Shown here in pieces: positions 49,901-61,101 of a stretch of DNA of 64,000 bases (positions are counted from its first letter, which is position 1; the number at the start of each line of letters is the position of its first letter). Origin of the DNA: Tribonema minus. Lineage: Eukaryota > Sar > Xanthophyceae > Tribonematales > Tribonemataceae. The notes under the pieces are model-generated. The model was not told the origin of the DNA and ran no database searches. It saw nothing but the letters and a program-made list of their open reading frames with translations. The translations under genes were made by a program, and so were the position numbers. The DNA lies in assembly GCA_017506865.1 (NCBI GenBank), contig JAFCMP010000078.1, positions 62,001-126,000 on the forward strand, written 5' to 3'.

Positions 49901-52900
49901 ATTTGTTCAGCACTATTAGCGTCTGCTGCTGCTGTCAGTACCAGCTTTGCACCGTGCAGGACCTCCTCGTGCAGATGCTTCATTCAATCTGCCAACTTGA
50001 AGTTGCCAACCTGCCGTACGCATGACACTTGATACAGATCCTACAATTACTGCAGCACGTTCCTGTAGGCAGCAACCCCTTCTGCTGTGTGCGTCATACC
50101 CATAGTGCTCAATTTCTTGTCATGGTGTCACTCATCCCCAGCTTCAAGACAACGTAAGGTGCCTACAAATTTTGCCCTTATGACCGCTTGTTCCCGCTTT
50201 CAGCACTAGGTTATTGGAGAAATAATCTAATGCAGGTGCACAGGTTGTTCCAGTTGTTTGTTGTAGCGACGTTGCATGACATTTGTCCCACACACAAAGC
50301 AGGTACAATCTACAGCCCCCCCCCCCACTCCTCCCCACGGTTGGCCATGCCTGCTCCACCTTGCCAGATGCTTGAATCTGCGATAAAGTCATGGTCACAG
50401 TACAGGTGTTGTAGTACAAGAATCACTTATTATGTCTGCATCGTACTTCGAAGTACTGTTGTGTACAGCTATTGCATTGCGCACTCACCGCTTGATGCCG
50501 TACATGCCGTATGCAAAGATGAACTCGGACCCTGCAGTCCCCTCCTCTTCTTCCAGCCCCTCATCCCCCCCCTCTTCCCCCTGTCCCTCCTCTTCTCCCC
50601 CAAACTCCCCTACCTGCCGCGGAGCCGTTACCGCAACGGGTGTCGTGGGAGCGGAATGAAAAGTCGGCGTCGCCACTCCTGGCTGGGAGTTGAGCTGTCT
50701 GTTTGCCTGATCGTCGCTGTCGCTGCTGCTGCTGTACAGCTCTCCCATGCCGGGCTGCAAGGCCTGCACGTGGTCACATACAGGAAGTAATATGGAGAGC
50801 AGTGCGCGGAGGCATGGAACTATGAGGTGAGTTGCAATTCAGAGGGCTGATCACTACTGCTAGCTGCTCCTTCACGGCGTGCCTGTGGCTTACTAGTCAC
50901 AAAGTCTGCATGCGACCTCAGTTAGAATGACAAGTGAAATGTGCTGAGAACATGATTTTCTTGGACAGCAAAGCCCTGTTGTAGCATGCATTCCCAAGCG
51001 CTGTTGCAACAAAAAAGCTCGGGCTGCAAGGCCTGCACGGTATGGCAGGAACAACCGCCTGGTCGCCTTAATAAGATTCGAGGTCAGTTGGTGAGCTATT
51101 CAAGCCTATCGCAAAAACTCACAATGTGTGCTTACCCGACGCTTCTAGAGCACAGAGAAGCAGAGCTATGGTGTGCCTCTAACAGCCTGCCAAAGGCATC
51201 CTTGTGTACTGTGTTCGTCTTAGGGTTAGGGGTAGGGTTTACTACAAGCTTGTGCCCGCCTGCTTGATGATCAACACCGCTGCTGCTGCTGTTGCTATTG
51301 CTGCTTCTAGTCATGGTCAACGCGAGTCACACCCGCAGCAATGTCAGTGACGAGGGCTACTATGTCTGGCGAAAGCTTCTGCGACACGTTTCAGCAATAA
51401 GAGCATTCAAGTCCAGGCTGTTACACACTTCAACAAGAAGAGTATGCGTGTGCAGCACACATCTCGCCAATGGTAGGACAACTTCAAAGACTACGGTTTT
51501 TTTGCCAGGGCCCTGAATCATGATTAGCAGATGGTGGCATGCAAGGCGCACTCAGCGAGGTCGCACAGAATCCCGGAGACACAATTGAGACCTCTTATCA
51601 CTGCAGTTGTTCATTTCTTGAAAGCGCAGCAAGACGCAGCGTTTTGAGTGGACACCATTGCAAGCGCCAACGCCCAAATCACTGTGTGTGTGGTTCCAAT
51701 AGGCGTCCAGATGGAATTGTCTCACTGTCGCGAGATAACTGTGTGGCCTGCTGCTGAATGCGCTGTGGGAGTAGGGGTAGGGAGACCCGCAACTCATGAC
51801 CCACACCGGCTAGTGCCCGCTGCTGACACACTGACGTATGCACAAACACGGCGACCCCCCCCCCCCCCCCCCCCCCTCAATACACGTGTGCGGCGAGTTA
51901 TACGTCAACGTGGATCTGCAGCTTGGAGGGTCGCACACAGCACCATCCTTGTCACAACATGCTGAGGTACAGCACGACAACGTATCGTACTGAAGCTCAG
52001 CCAGTCGAACCTGTCACACGCCAATGTCGTGCTAGGATGGTAGGAAAACCACGCAGCGTGGTTTGGAACGGCGCGGACGTGGTGCCGTGCATGGCGATTG
52101 GCACCCTTGTGCCAGCCAAGCGTAGGTGGGGAGTATTGCCAGCGGTGCCAGCACACAGACGGGGCGTAGCGCAGCGGCTGCCGTGGGCAGTCATCGTCGC
52201 ACGTGCGCTGCCGTGCGCTGAGCTTATGCACACATGTTTAAAGTGAGTGCTTCGGATATCACTGAGTGCGCGCATGCCAATGGGAGATTGCTGCGCACGC
52301 GCGCTCGAGGTTGACAGCACCTGAGCGTTGTGCACACGCTACCAAGGACGGTTGCCTATGCGCCCTGGAGGTTGCTCGGCGCTGCTAGCCAAGCCATGGC
52401 CCGGCCCAGTGGAGTTGATGACCAAGGGGACTCAGCGAGAGTGCGCGCCAAGTGTATTGCAGACACTGCAACCATAATGGGTCAGGTCCACTGCTGAAGA
52501 ACCAAACGTCACCAAGGCCAGGCTCATGATCGAGACTGCAGGCACCCCACAAAAACCAACTGCCGCTGCTGTCACGTCACTCAAGGCCCTGCATCCATGC
52601 TGGGTGTCTACCATCTACAGTCTCTATAGCGCCTACGCTTCAAGAAGCATTGGCCGTGTACTTGAAGAACGTATTCGGTCGTCAAGGCGCGTAAAACCCT
52701 GCCGCAGAGGCCCAGGCCTCGTCGCACAGTTCCTTGAGTCCGGAAGTTGCGGGGACCTGCAACAGCCAACACCCGGGGGTACAGTGCGGTTGAGCGACTG
52801 CCCGCCCCGCGCGCATGCTGCAGGCTGGCATGCGCATTGAACTAGCTGCAACTTCAACCCAGGGGGTACTGTCCTCGCACGATGGAACTGCCACTTTGCA

Positions 52901-55900
52901 CCCAGACCTACAAAGCAGCGGGCTGAACCCGTTCATTGCAGGTCATCATATGTGTGGGACTTCAGGCGCTGTATCGAAAACCAGACGGCAGGGGCCGCAG
53001 TCTGCCGGAATGAGCAAGCCTGGACTTCAATACCTCAAACTTCCTTGCGGCCTTGCAGAGTGCCCTCATCAGCCAGTACAGTGTAGCTGCATCTGCCCAC
53101 TTAGCAGACCAGACGGTGTCCTGCATGCATGCGTTCACTTCAACTTAACCTCCCCAAATCAACCATTCGAGGAAGGATCGACTGCAATTCTGGTTGAACC
53201 GCCTGCGCTTGCACTTCCAGTTACAGCAATGCTCAGCAATGAGCACAGCTGTGCGCGGGCCCCACATTTTTCAAAAGGTATGTATTGATTTTGAAAGGGC
53301 TTGGTGGACTGCCTTGCGCGCTTCTGCAGACACGCAGCTGCGTCAGGTGGAGCAGCGCAGCTGCTGAGTTGTTTTGAGCGCTGCACCTGAGCGCTGCTGC
53401 ACGGTACTGCTCTCGCCCTCTCCACTCGTGAACATATGCATTTGAGTGGCGCGTGCAGCTTCTCAATTATGATGGTGTCCAGCCCACTAGGACATCCGCG
53501 CAGCTGATGCAACGCGCAGTTATTTAGATGATGAATTCCAAAATCTGCAGTCTCAAGCATCAAACTATGCTCATGGCAGAAAGTATGCTTGACCGCCTGC
53601 AGCACAACACCCTAGTACAATCCTTACCCATACAACTGTACTAATCTGCCCAATAGCATTCATAATACTGTACTAACCTGCCCCATAGACTTGGCCCAGC
53701 TGGCCAGCAACCCAAACGCCGTGCCGCCCATGCCCCCTCCCCCACCCGGCGAACCCGCGCCTCCCGCTGCGCCGCCAACAGGCGCTGAGCTCTGGCGGCG
53801 ATGCCTGCCGCTGTTGCCGAGCGCTGCTGCTTCTCCGCTGCCACCATCGCCATCCGCTGCCGCCGCCGCTGCTGCTACCGCCGCTGCTGCCGATGGCGGC
53901 GTCAGCGGCGCCCCTGCTGCCGCCGCTGCTGCCGCGGGTGCGCGGTCAAGCGGCCCGGTGGCGGCGGCAGCGGCGCCTTGCTGACCGGTGGCGCGAGGCA
54001 CGGCAGCAACGCTCGACACGGAGGCCAGCGCGCTTGTGTACTGGTCGGAGACCTCGCGGATGGCGCGCTGCGTGGCGGCGTCGCTCGCGCGCATGCGCGT
54101 CTCCAGGTCATCGTCGGCGCCATCACCGGCCTGCGCGATGACATCGCAATGAAATCATCATTGTCCTCGTGTCATTCAACTGCGGTGCGTGAGTTCGTCG
54201 TGTCATGCTGCGTGGCGGCGTCGCTCGCGCGCATGCGCGCCTCCAGGTCGTCGTCGGCGCCCTCGTTGGCCTGAGCAGTGACATACGTGGTCATGGTGTC
54301 CTCGTGTCAGTCAGTTGCAGCAAACGGCGTGTGAGTTCCATGCGGGGTGCTGCGGAGCCTCCATGCGCACAGCGGCTCCTGAGAGCCATACGCTGAGGCA
54401 ACGCCCTCATCAGCCTGCGCAATGGCACACATTGCCATTGTCCTCGTGTCGGTCCGTTGCAGCAAGCGGCGTGTGAGTTTGATGCGTCGTGCTGCGGAGC
54501 CCACATGCGCGCAGCGACTTCTCTGAACTGTACTCTGCGTTGCGGCGCGAACGTGACAATGGAGCAAATTATGATGCCCACAATTGGGGAGTCGTGAGCC
54601 CCCTGCCCGTAGCTCGTGCGATGACAGCAGCATTTGTGCCCCGCGCCAGGAGACGCATTGTAGACATCAGCAACGCAGACACGCGTTGGCGCTTTGAAGT
54701 GCGCAAAACGGCGCGCTTTGATGACAGCGCTCAGGTCGCGGGAGCGCGGCATGCGCTCCATCTGCAACATCAAGTTGAGCAATGCAACAAGGCACATTCA
54801 AGACGCCGCAGCCTCACCCAACCGCCAGAGTTTGCCCCACTCTGGGCCACACAGTCTGCCGCACAGTTCAAATGATGAGTATTGGGCCACACTGTGCAAG
54901 GCTTTCTTTTCACGCTGCTGCTGTGATGCGCGCGGCATTGACACCTCAAGGCTGTGATCAATTGTCGCGCACAGATTCACTTGCGCCGTGCAGTACGTCA
55001 AGGTCTCTCATAATGAGCATGGCACAGCAGCCTGACCTCACAGTCACTGCACTCACAAAGCGTGCGAGAAGTCCGCAGAAAAGCTATGGCAACAAGCACA
55101 GCAGCTGTTTATGCTGAGGGGCAAAGCAGCGCTCACCACTTGCGCTGCGGCTTGACCGTCCCCCTGCCCCCCCAGCGCCTCGTGTGTCGCCAGCACCAGC
55201 TGCTCGACCTCCAGCAGCAGTGACGAGCTGCGCTGCCTGTGCCCCGGACTCAGCTCCCCCTGCCCCTCCTCCTCCTCTGCCGCCGCCTCCTCTTCCGCCT
55301 CCGCCGCCGCCGCCGCTGCTGCCGCACCCTCTGCAGCTGCGGCGGCAGCGGATGCGCGGAGGCGGCGGCGGGCGGAGGGGGGGTTGCCAGTTGCAGCCTC
55401 GTCCGAGCTTGCAGTGAGCGCTGCCGCCTCATCGAGCACCGCCTCCGCGCCGCGCAGCGCGTGGTCGCTGGCGCGCCGCAGCGCCGTGACCTCCGCCGCG
55501 TGCGCCGCCGCTGCCGCCGCCTCCTCCTCCGCCGCTGCTGCGCCGCCGCCGCTGCTCCCTGCCGCCGCCGTCGCCGCCGCCGCCGCTTCCGCCGACGCCT
55601 CCCCCGCTGACGCTGCGGACGCGCTGCCGCCGCCCGCACCGCGCAGCTGCGGCGGGGTCACAAACGGGTTGCCGCTGCCGCCGCCGCCGCCGCTCGCCTG
55701 CGGACTCCGCTGCTGCGGCGGTGACGCGCCCCTCCTGACGGGCGTCACGGCCTCCCGTTGCTGAGCGCTGCCGGGGCTGGCGCCTCTCAAATCCCCCATG
55801 GGGGGCGTCGAGGGGGGCTCAAGGCCCAGGTCGCGCAGCGTGACGAGCAGGCGGCTGACCATGCCGCGCCCGTGCAGCGCGTACGCGCAGAAGAACGGCG

Positions 55901-58900
55901 GGTACACGGGGTCGTCGTCCACGGCGCCGACGGCCGCGAGCGCCGTCACGCCGCCAGTCAGCTCGCCGCCGCACGCGCACACCACCGCGTTGGCGAATGG
56001 GTTCACGAGCACGACGGCTGCTGCGGTGGCAGCGGCGGCGGCGGCGGTGGTTGCTCGCTGTGACGCGCCTGCGGCAGTGGCGGTTTCGCCTCTGCTGCCG
56101 CCGCCGCCGCCGCTGCTGCTGAGGCCAGTGCCTGCAGTCCCAGCGCTGCTGGTGCCGGTGTCAGCTGTGGTGCTGCCTGATTCTGGTGTTTCTGAGGTGG
56201 ACGCATTAGCGCCTGGCACAGCGACGGCAACAGTATCTGCACCGCTGGCAGCGTCCGCAGCGGCAGGAGACCCTCCAGCGCCAGCATCAGCGCTTGCGTC
56301 GCTGCTGCTGGCGGTGCTGGCGCTGGCGCCGGTGGCAGGGGCACTGGTGTCGGCAGCAGCCGCGCTGTCGCCATCAGCGGCATCAACAGCGGCGGCGCTG
56401 CTGCTGCTGGTGCCTTCGCCAGCAGCAGCAGTAGCAGGTGGAGCGTGTTCGCCGACAGCAGGTTGTGCACTCGCTGTTGCAGCAGCGGCGGCAGCGGCAG
56501 CAGCGGCGGCGGCGGCGACGGCAGCAGCAGCGTCTTCATCATGGGGAACCCAGCTCAGCAGAGGACCGCCCTCTATGAACGGCAGTAGCAGGCCCATATT
56601 GACCTCTGGGGCGGCGATGGCTGCGTCGAAGGGGTTGGTGGAGGCTTGGAATCGCGGTCGGTGGGTGGACTGCAGAAGTTGAAGTTGTAACAGACAGCGC
56701 AAGGGGGGAGCGATTATCATCATGCCGCATGTAAATGGCAACGCATGACGTGGCGCATAGGTGCGGCGACGCAGCTCGACATGCGTCAGTATTATGAGGT
56801 AGAAACTTGAATCAAGTTCAAGTATGTGTGTATGAGGCACTATGTAGCTCACACCTGCGCCTTCTGAGCTGCCAATGACTGGCAGCAACACTGCTCCCCT
56901 TGCACGGCACAAGCGCTTGGCGACGGCACGTCACATGTGACTTCTGTCAACTTCAAGATTTCAACTTCAACACTGCATGCGAGCGGCACGTCTCACCTGC
57001 ACCTCCCCGTCCGCCAGAGACATGCACCAGAGGCGCCCCCCCGGCTGAGACACAAAGGCTTTTGTGGGCACAACAGGGGGTGAGACCCCCGTCTCATCCC
57101 CCGCCCCATCGCCCCCTGCCTCTGGAAGGGGTCCCCACAAGCAGCCGCCGTGGGTGAGGGGGGCCTTGCCAGCTCCGTCAATGTCCACTGGCCGCAAGTC
57201 GAGATCCACAGCTGCGGGGGCGAGAGTACAGAGGTGAAGCGAAGACGTTGAATGCATTGGAGGTGAAAAGCGACAGCTTCGAGGCGAGTTGATGTTGTGT
57301 ACATGAAGTTCCAGAAATGTGAGGTGCAACGCGTTCGAGTTGGCGACATGTTCCGTGTCCCCGCCCCACTGTCCAGCCTCTCCCGCAGGGGTAGCTGCTT
57401 TTGAGTACAACGAGAAAAATGTCTTGCCAATCAAATGTCAGAAGGGTGCATACGCAATCCCGCGGCTGCCGATGACAAACACAGACATATGCAAGACATC
57501 AACAGGCATTGAGTGTACGGCATTGGGTACAAGAACACGAAGTTGAGTTGATGCAGCTGCTGAGCCTTGCATACGGGGTCAAGGGTGAGAGGTCAGGAAC
57601 GATTCCTGCAATCGAGCAGGGATGGTCCCCAAGTGAGTGGATTGCTGCTTGCGAGCAGGGACAGATGATGTGAAGTCCTCAAACCTAACCGTAGACCTAC
57701 CCAACGCTAAAATTCAACAACGCGGACAGCATACACAGCAGGTTGGCACATCCTTTCACTTGTCATTTTGTCATGCGAACTTGATCTCGCTGACCTAGCC
57801 CTAATCTAGGGTTGCTACGTCTAGAGCTCAGGGATGTGGCCAGCATACACAGCCGAGCAAGCACATCTTTCTTCACTTGTCGTTTCGTCGCAAGACTTTA
57901 GCCCTCGTCACTCACTCAGACACAACAACCTGTGACGGAGTGCGCCGCCACTAACCCTGACCTTAACCCTAATTCTAACCCCAACCAAGGAACAAGTTGT
58001 ATGGGATGTATACATAAATGCACTCGAGACGACCCTACCCTAGCTCTAACCCTACATATAAGTCGCATGGGATGCATACATACCTGCACTCGCGACGACC
58101 CTCACCCTAGCTCTAACCCTAGGAGCAAGGTGCGTGGGATGCATACATACCTGCACTCGCGACGACGTCCCCTGCGCCCGGCGGCGCGGGCTGGTCGGGC
58201 GGCGGCCGCGTGCTGAAGTACAGCAGCAGCGCTCGGCGCGGGGACACCACCAGCAGCACGTCTCTCACGGCCCTGTTGTAATTCAACAAGCAATAGGCAA
58301 GTCAACAAAAGCAATTTGAGGTTCAACAAGCAGCTCAGGAGAAGGTGCAGAGTGCGGTGAGATGCGCGGTGCGCAGAGCAGAACGACCGAAAAACACCAG
58401 ATGTGTGTTAATCATCACGGTGGATGAGCGCTGGTGCGGAGCTGCGGAGCAGCAGCGCTCAGCATGGTGCTTCTATCGCGGGTCCTCACAATCTCTAGAG
58501 GTAACTACACAGGCACGGATTGAGACAAATCATGGATGTGGCACCCCAAACATGTGCAGTGCTTGGAGGCAGTCATGTGACAAGCAAGACTGCTGGGGGC
58601 TGTCTGCTGCACTGCAGTACGCATTGCATGCGCAGAGCTGCAGTAACTTCTCTGCCTGATGCCTGGTGTCTTACACATGCAGTACTGCTGTAGCTGCTCG
58701 GAGAACAGCAACAGTTCTATAAGTATGATATTCCTAGCACCTGCATGCGAAGAGCTGCAGTAAATCCACTGCAAGATGCCTGGAGTATCACAAATTATCA
58801 CACATTCAGTACTGCTGTAGCTGCTGGGAGAGCAACAGTTGTCTATGTATGAAAATCCTAACCTTACTGACTTCCATGCACCACCCATCAATTCCTCTAC

Positions 58901-60853
58901 TTCAGCGTTGTCAAACCCTGACAGCAGCACCATGCATATTGCCTACACGTCTACATTTAAAAATCAGTGCTCATCCAGTACCTACAGTACAACTTCAATT
59001 AAACATAGGCCTCGACAATCACTATTTATGCCCGCTGTGAGAATTAAAGGCGCTCACACACTTTACTTGGGAATATCAGTGAAACAGTACAGAGTCCACA
59101 GCAGTGAGCACAACCTCTAGGCACGCTGGAACGCGCCACACACAAAAGGCATGTATGTATGTGACCACAGGATACCTACCCAATGCCCCCAACCGACGTC
59201 GCCACGCCCTCCCCCCAGTCCAGCTGCACCACAGGAGCCCCCTCTTTAGCAACCACCATAGCCCGTGCCCCCGACCCCTGCCCCGCCCCCTTCCCCAGCG
59301 CTAATGCGAGACCTGCGACCAGAGTGCTAGACTGGCGCGTGTGATTCGGGGAGGGGAGGAATGCGCTTACAACAGTTCCTCCGGCACACGCCGAGAACAG
59401 TCTCCGCTCGTCGCGGCTCCACCTGCAGCGGACATACAGTTTTGGGCACAGACACCATTGAGAGTTTAACGAAAACGATTCAAAAGATTGTAGAGCTCTA
59501 GGTGACAAGAAGTGGTTAGCCGCAAGTGCCTTCCACCAATCTAATATACGGACAGCATCCATGATTATGTGATTAGGTACTGTTGAGGAACTTGGGATGT
59601 GCCACACACATAATAATAAGGCATCAAGGCGTCGACACGGTCCCGCTGCTACAGCACTGCACAAGGCGCCCCTTCAGCGACCAGCAACTTCAACTGACAC
59701 CATCAGGGCGCTACACACCGCCACTTCAACTTCACCTCAGAGCGATGACATCCCCGCCCTGATCACCGCCACCGACCCGTCCGACATTGTCCCACTGCTA
59801 CACCACTGCACAGGCGCCCCCCCCTCAGCAGCCATCAACCTCAACCGCCACTTCAACTCACCTCAGCGCTGTCACCGCGTGCGGCGCGTGCCCCACGTAG
59901 CGGTACCACACGCTGGCGCCCCCCTCCGCCTCCGCGCGCGCAAACGCGCTGAGCGATGACAGCCCCGCCCTGATCACTGCCACCGACCCATCCGACATGC
60001 CCACCGCCAGGTAGCCCATCGCGCCGCCACTGATGCGCAGACACGTCACCGCTGGGATGCGCTGCGTGGGGTCCGCAAAGCCGCGCGAGGGGTAGATCCA
60101 TCGCCGCAGCTTCAGGCTCGGCGGCAGCTCCTTCGCGCCTGGCGCGTGGCGGTTTGTGGGTGTTTGAGGGGGGGGCAGACAGAGCGGTGAAGGGTCAGCA
60201 GTGCCGTCAACAGCAGATGAAAGCATGCGCACGCAGCCAAGCGTGTGGCCTTGCCACTTCGCAGTGATGGGATGCTGCAGTTGTACAAATTTGCCCATGT
60301 TCAATGTGTTGCATATACATATGTATGTACATGTGGGCACGGACCACATTGAAACGATGAAGCCTGGAGGTGTGGTCGAAGTTTAAGCAGCGGTTCTCAG
60401 CATGCCAAGTGGTGCCCGAGAGGCAATCGACACGTGTATATCCACAATAAAGAGTGAACTTCCATCAAAAATATGTTATCAGAGCAAACTTGCACACTCT
60501 TTGCTGCTGCTGCTGCTGCTGCTGCTCTTGCGTGCATGCAGGATGTGCCAGCATCAAGTTGTCATACCACTTGCACATAAAAGCACAGATCGCCGAAAGC
60601 AAAGGGACACCATTTTCGGCACAAAAAGAGTTCAGCAGATCACAATACACAAATGCTCACCTGCTGCAGCACTATGCGCAGGGGGGGTGCGATCCGCCCA
60701 CGAGTGTATATGTACAGCTCCGGTATTTGTGCCACATGCAACAAAAAGCTTGGAGGCCGATATACACTGATAGGTAATGGGTGGTCTCCTGCCGCCGCTA
60801 CCGCTCGAATATGCCGACGCAGGGCCAGGCAACAGCAGCACCTCTGTCCGCAT
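32726..60853 (-). CDS. Giant HPS5-like propeller-PDZ-RING protein, about 31 exons
   Basis: Exons (minus): 60853-60661, 60138-59862, 59422-59180, 58272-58151, 57211-56997, 56669-55137, 54130-53678, 50754-50489, 49871-49682, 49047-48958, 48561-48464, 47854-47808, 47054-46963, perhaps a 23-nt microexon near 46900, 46412-46254, 45909-45821, 45088-44901, 43858-43740, 42881-42797, 42060-41919, 41483-41203, 40710-40594, 40513-40481, about 39235-39060, 38424-38311, 37301-37249, 36555-36386, about 35990-35612, 34947-34700, 34316-33692, 33170-32726. Nearly all junctions match in phase; unresolved ones are before 39235 and before 35990. The N terminus resembles HPS5, a BLOC-2 subunit in trafficking to lysosome-related organelles. 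A PDZ domain lies near residues 1150-1235 and a RING-like motif at the end. It starts at MRTEVLLLPGP beside a divergent promoter. One gene is inferred from phase continuity; two adjacent genes remain possible. Confidence 0.65.
38225..38300. repeat. Degenerate telomere-like tract in intron
   Basis: Runs of CCTAACCCTAAACCTAAACT type directly downstream (minus sense) of the donor of exon 38424-38311. Units are irregular. Confidence 0.5.
39225..40068. mobile_element. Second hAT-like element, 844 bp
   Basis: Terminal inverted repeats of 14 bp (CAGAGATGGCGCGT left, reverse complement at 40055-40068) with a 7-of-8 flanking duplication: CGTTGTAA (39217-39224) and CATTGTAA (40069-40076). Ends starting CAGAG and an 8-bp duplication fit hAT. 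Subterminal parts repeat ACCGGT, ACAAGT and TAACGCG motifs in both orientations. No transposase was found. It abuts the 5' edge of a coding exon of the giant gene. Confidence 0.7.
48228..48445. repeat. About 121-bp diverged tandem duplication
   Basis: The block from TACCACACGCTTGCCGTTGA (48228) recurs at 48349 with scattered changes; both contain CAGACATGCA and GCTGCCGCTGTTG. It lies in the intron just after PDZ exon 11. Confidence 0.75.
48464..49871 (-). other. PDZ domain encoded by exons 9-11
   Basis: Three exons in phase spell a complete PDZ fold: GLGINLQITGVK (the carboxylate-binding loop, GLGI in place of GLGF), VRVGGFAPAANGAM, LSGIISVGDVLL joined to GVNGRDLTLMRFNDILGVLR (the GD-x-LL-x-VNG signature and the alpha-B helix), and KEGTVTLRFAY. 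PDZ domains bind C-terminal peptides of membrane or scaffold proteins. Animal HPS5 lacks one. Two of the three exons have no ATG. Confidence 0.85.
49575..49711. repeat. Three 45-bp tandem repeats carrying a splice donor
   Basis: Units 49575-49619, 49620-49663 and 49664-49708. On the minus strand each reads about ATCACTGGCGTCAAA then GTAAGT/C. The donor in the third unit is the one used for exon 9; in the middle unit GTAAGT is ATAAGT; in the first it is GTAAGC. Confidence 0.85.
50755..53677 (-). other. 2.9-kb intron of the giant gene
   Basis: Bounded by donor GTTAGT after GGGCAG and acceptor CTTGCAG (or GTGCAG nine bases earlier). Several open frames exist but none has exon-like composition with matching splice sites; a missed small exon is possible. 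Confidence 0.5.
51855..51876. repeat. Homopolymer C(22)
   Basis: In the 2.9-kb intron between exons 7 and 8 of the giant gene. No exon was recognised elsewhere in that intron. Confidence 0.9.
54131..54540. repeat. Tandem array copying the acceptor and 5' edge of exon 7
   Basis: On the minus strand a GCGCAG or GCTCAG acceptor followed by GCC-AAC/GGT-GAG-GGC type sequence occurs at 54415, 54271 and 54131, about 140-144 bp apart. The copy starting 54270 repeats some 60 bases of exon 7 (GADDDLEARMRASDAAT) and then runs into TGA after about 33 codons. Only the 54131 acceptor leads to the full exon. Confidence 0.8.
57930..58160. repeat. Tandem array of about 66 bp copying the donor of exon 4, with telomere-like units
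   Basis: The block GGGATGCATACATACCTGCA and following CTCGCGACGAC appears at about 58006, 58072 and 58138. The rightmost contains the donor of exon 4 (minus sense GTGCAG then GTATGT). The middle copy keeps the same donor; in the leftmost it is mutated. Between units lie CCCTAGCTCTAACCCTA stretches. Confidence 0.8.
60502..60526. repeat. (GCT)n microsatellite
   Basis: About eight GCT/CTG units in the first intron of the giant gene. Confidence 0.85.
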
Positions 60854-61101
60854 CGAGGAATCCGACTTGCATCAAGACGGCTTTTTCAAAGCGTCGTCTG
60901 ACGCGTTGTGCAGGCAAGGCACCAGAAAATCAGGCCCTTGTGCCAGTCCACCATAAACATTCGCCAGCACACATTTCTGCTGTTCAGTTAGGCCCAGCTC
61001 TCTTCTGCAAACCGGGAGGCAAGTCAACTTCCCGTCACGGCTGAAGTTATAGGTTGGGAAAACAGTGAGGATATATCTATATCGTATATATATCGTGCAG
61101 C
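60854..61101. promoter_or_regulatory. Divergent promoter between the HPS5-like and TMEM242-like genes
   Basis: The two start codons are 248 bases apart and face away from each other, so both promoters and 5' UTRs must fit here. An AT-rich TATA-like run lies at 61071-61093, just before the plus start. Sharing is inferred from geometry alone. Confidence 0.55.

Larger units (their letters stand above)
55137..60853 (-). other. HPS5-type beta-propeller exons 1-6
   Basis: Blades in order: ITYQCISASKLFVACGTNTG (residues about 30-50), CLRISGGAMGYLAVGMSDGS in exon 2, AVTALRWSRDERRLFSACAG across exons 2 and 3, GAPVVQLDWGEG (HPS5 and TECPR2 have VVQLDY here), RDVLLVVSPRRALLLYF in exon 4, and AFVSQPGGRLWCMSLADGEV across exon 5 joining STH in exon 6. 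The last matches the ARPGSR-x-W-x(4)-GEV-x-STH signature of HPS5. Exon 6 (511 codons) then becomes long Ala, Ser and Gly runs with islands such as ANAVVCACGGELTGG and YPPFFCAYALHGRGMVSRLL, still propeller-like, and a coiled acidic tail. Confidence 0.75.

Noticed and set aside
55798-56682. Long plus-strand Ala/Pro/Val ORF
   Set aside because: Shadow of the GC-rich exon 6 of the giant gene, caused by Ala and Gly codon runs.
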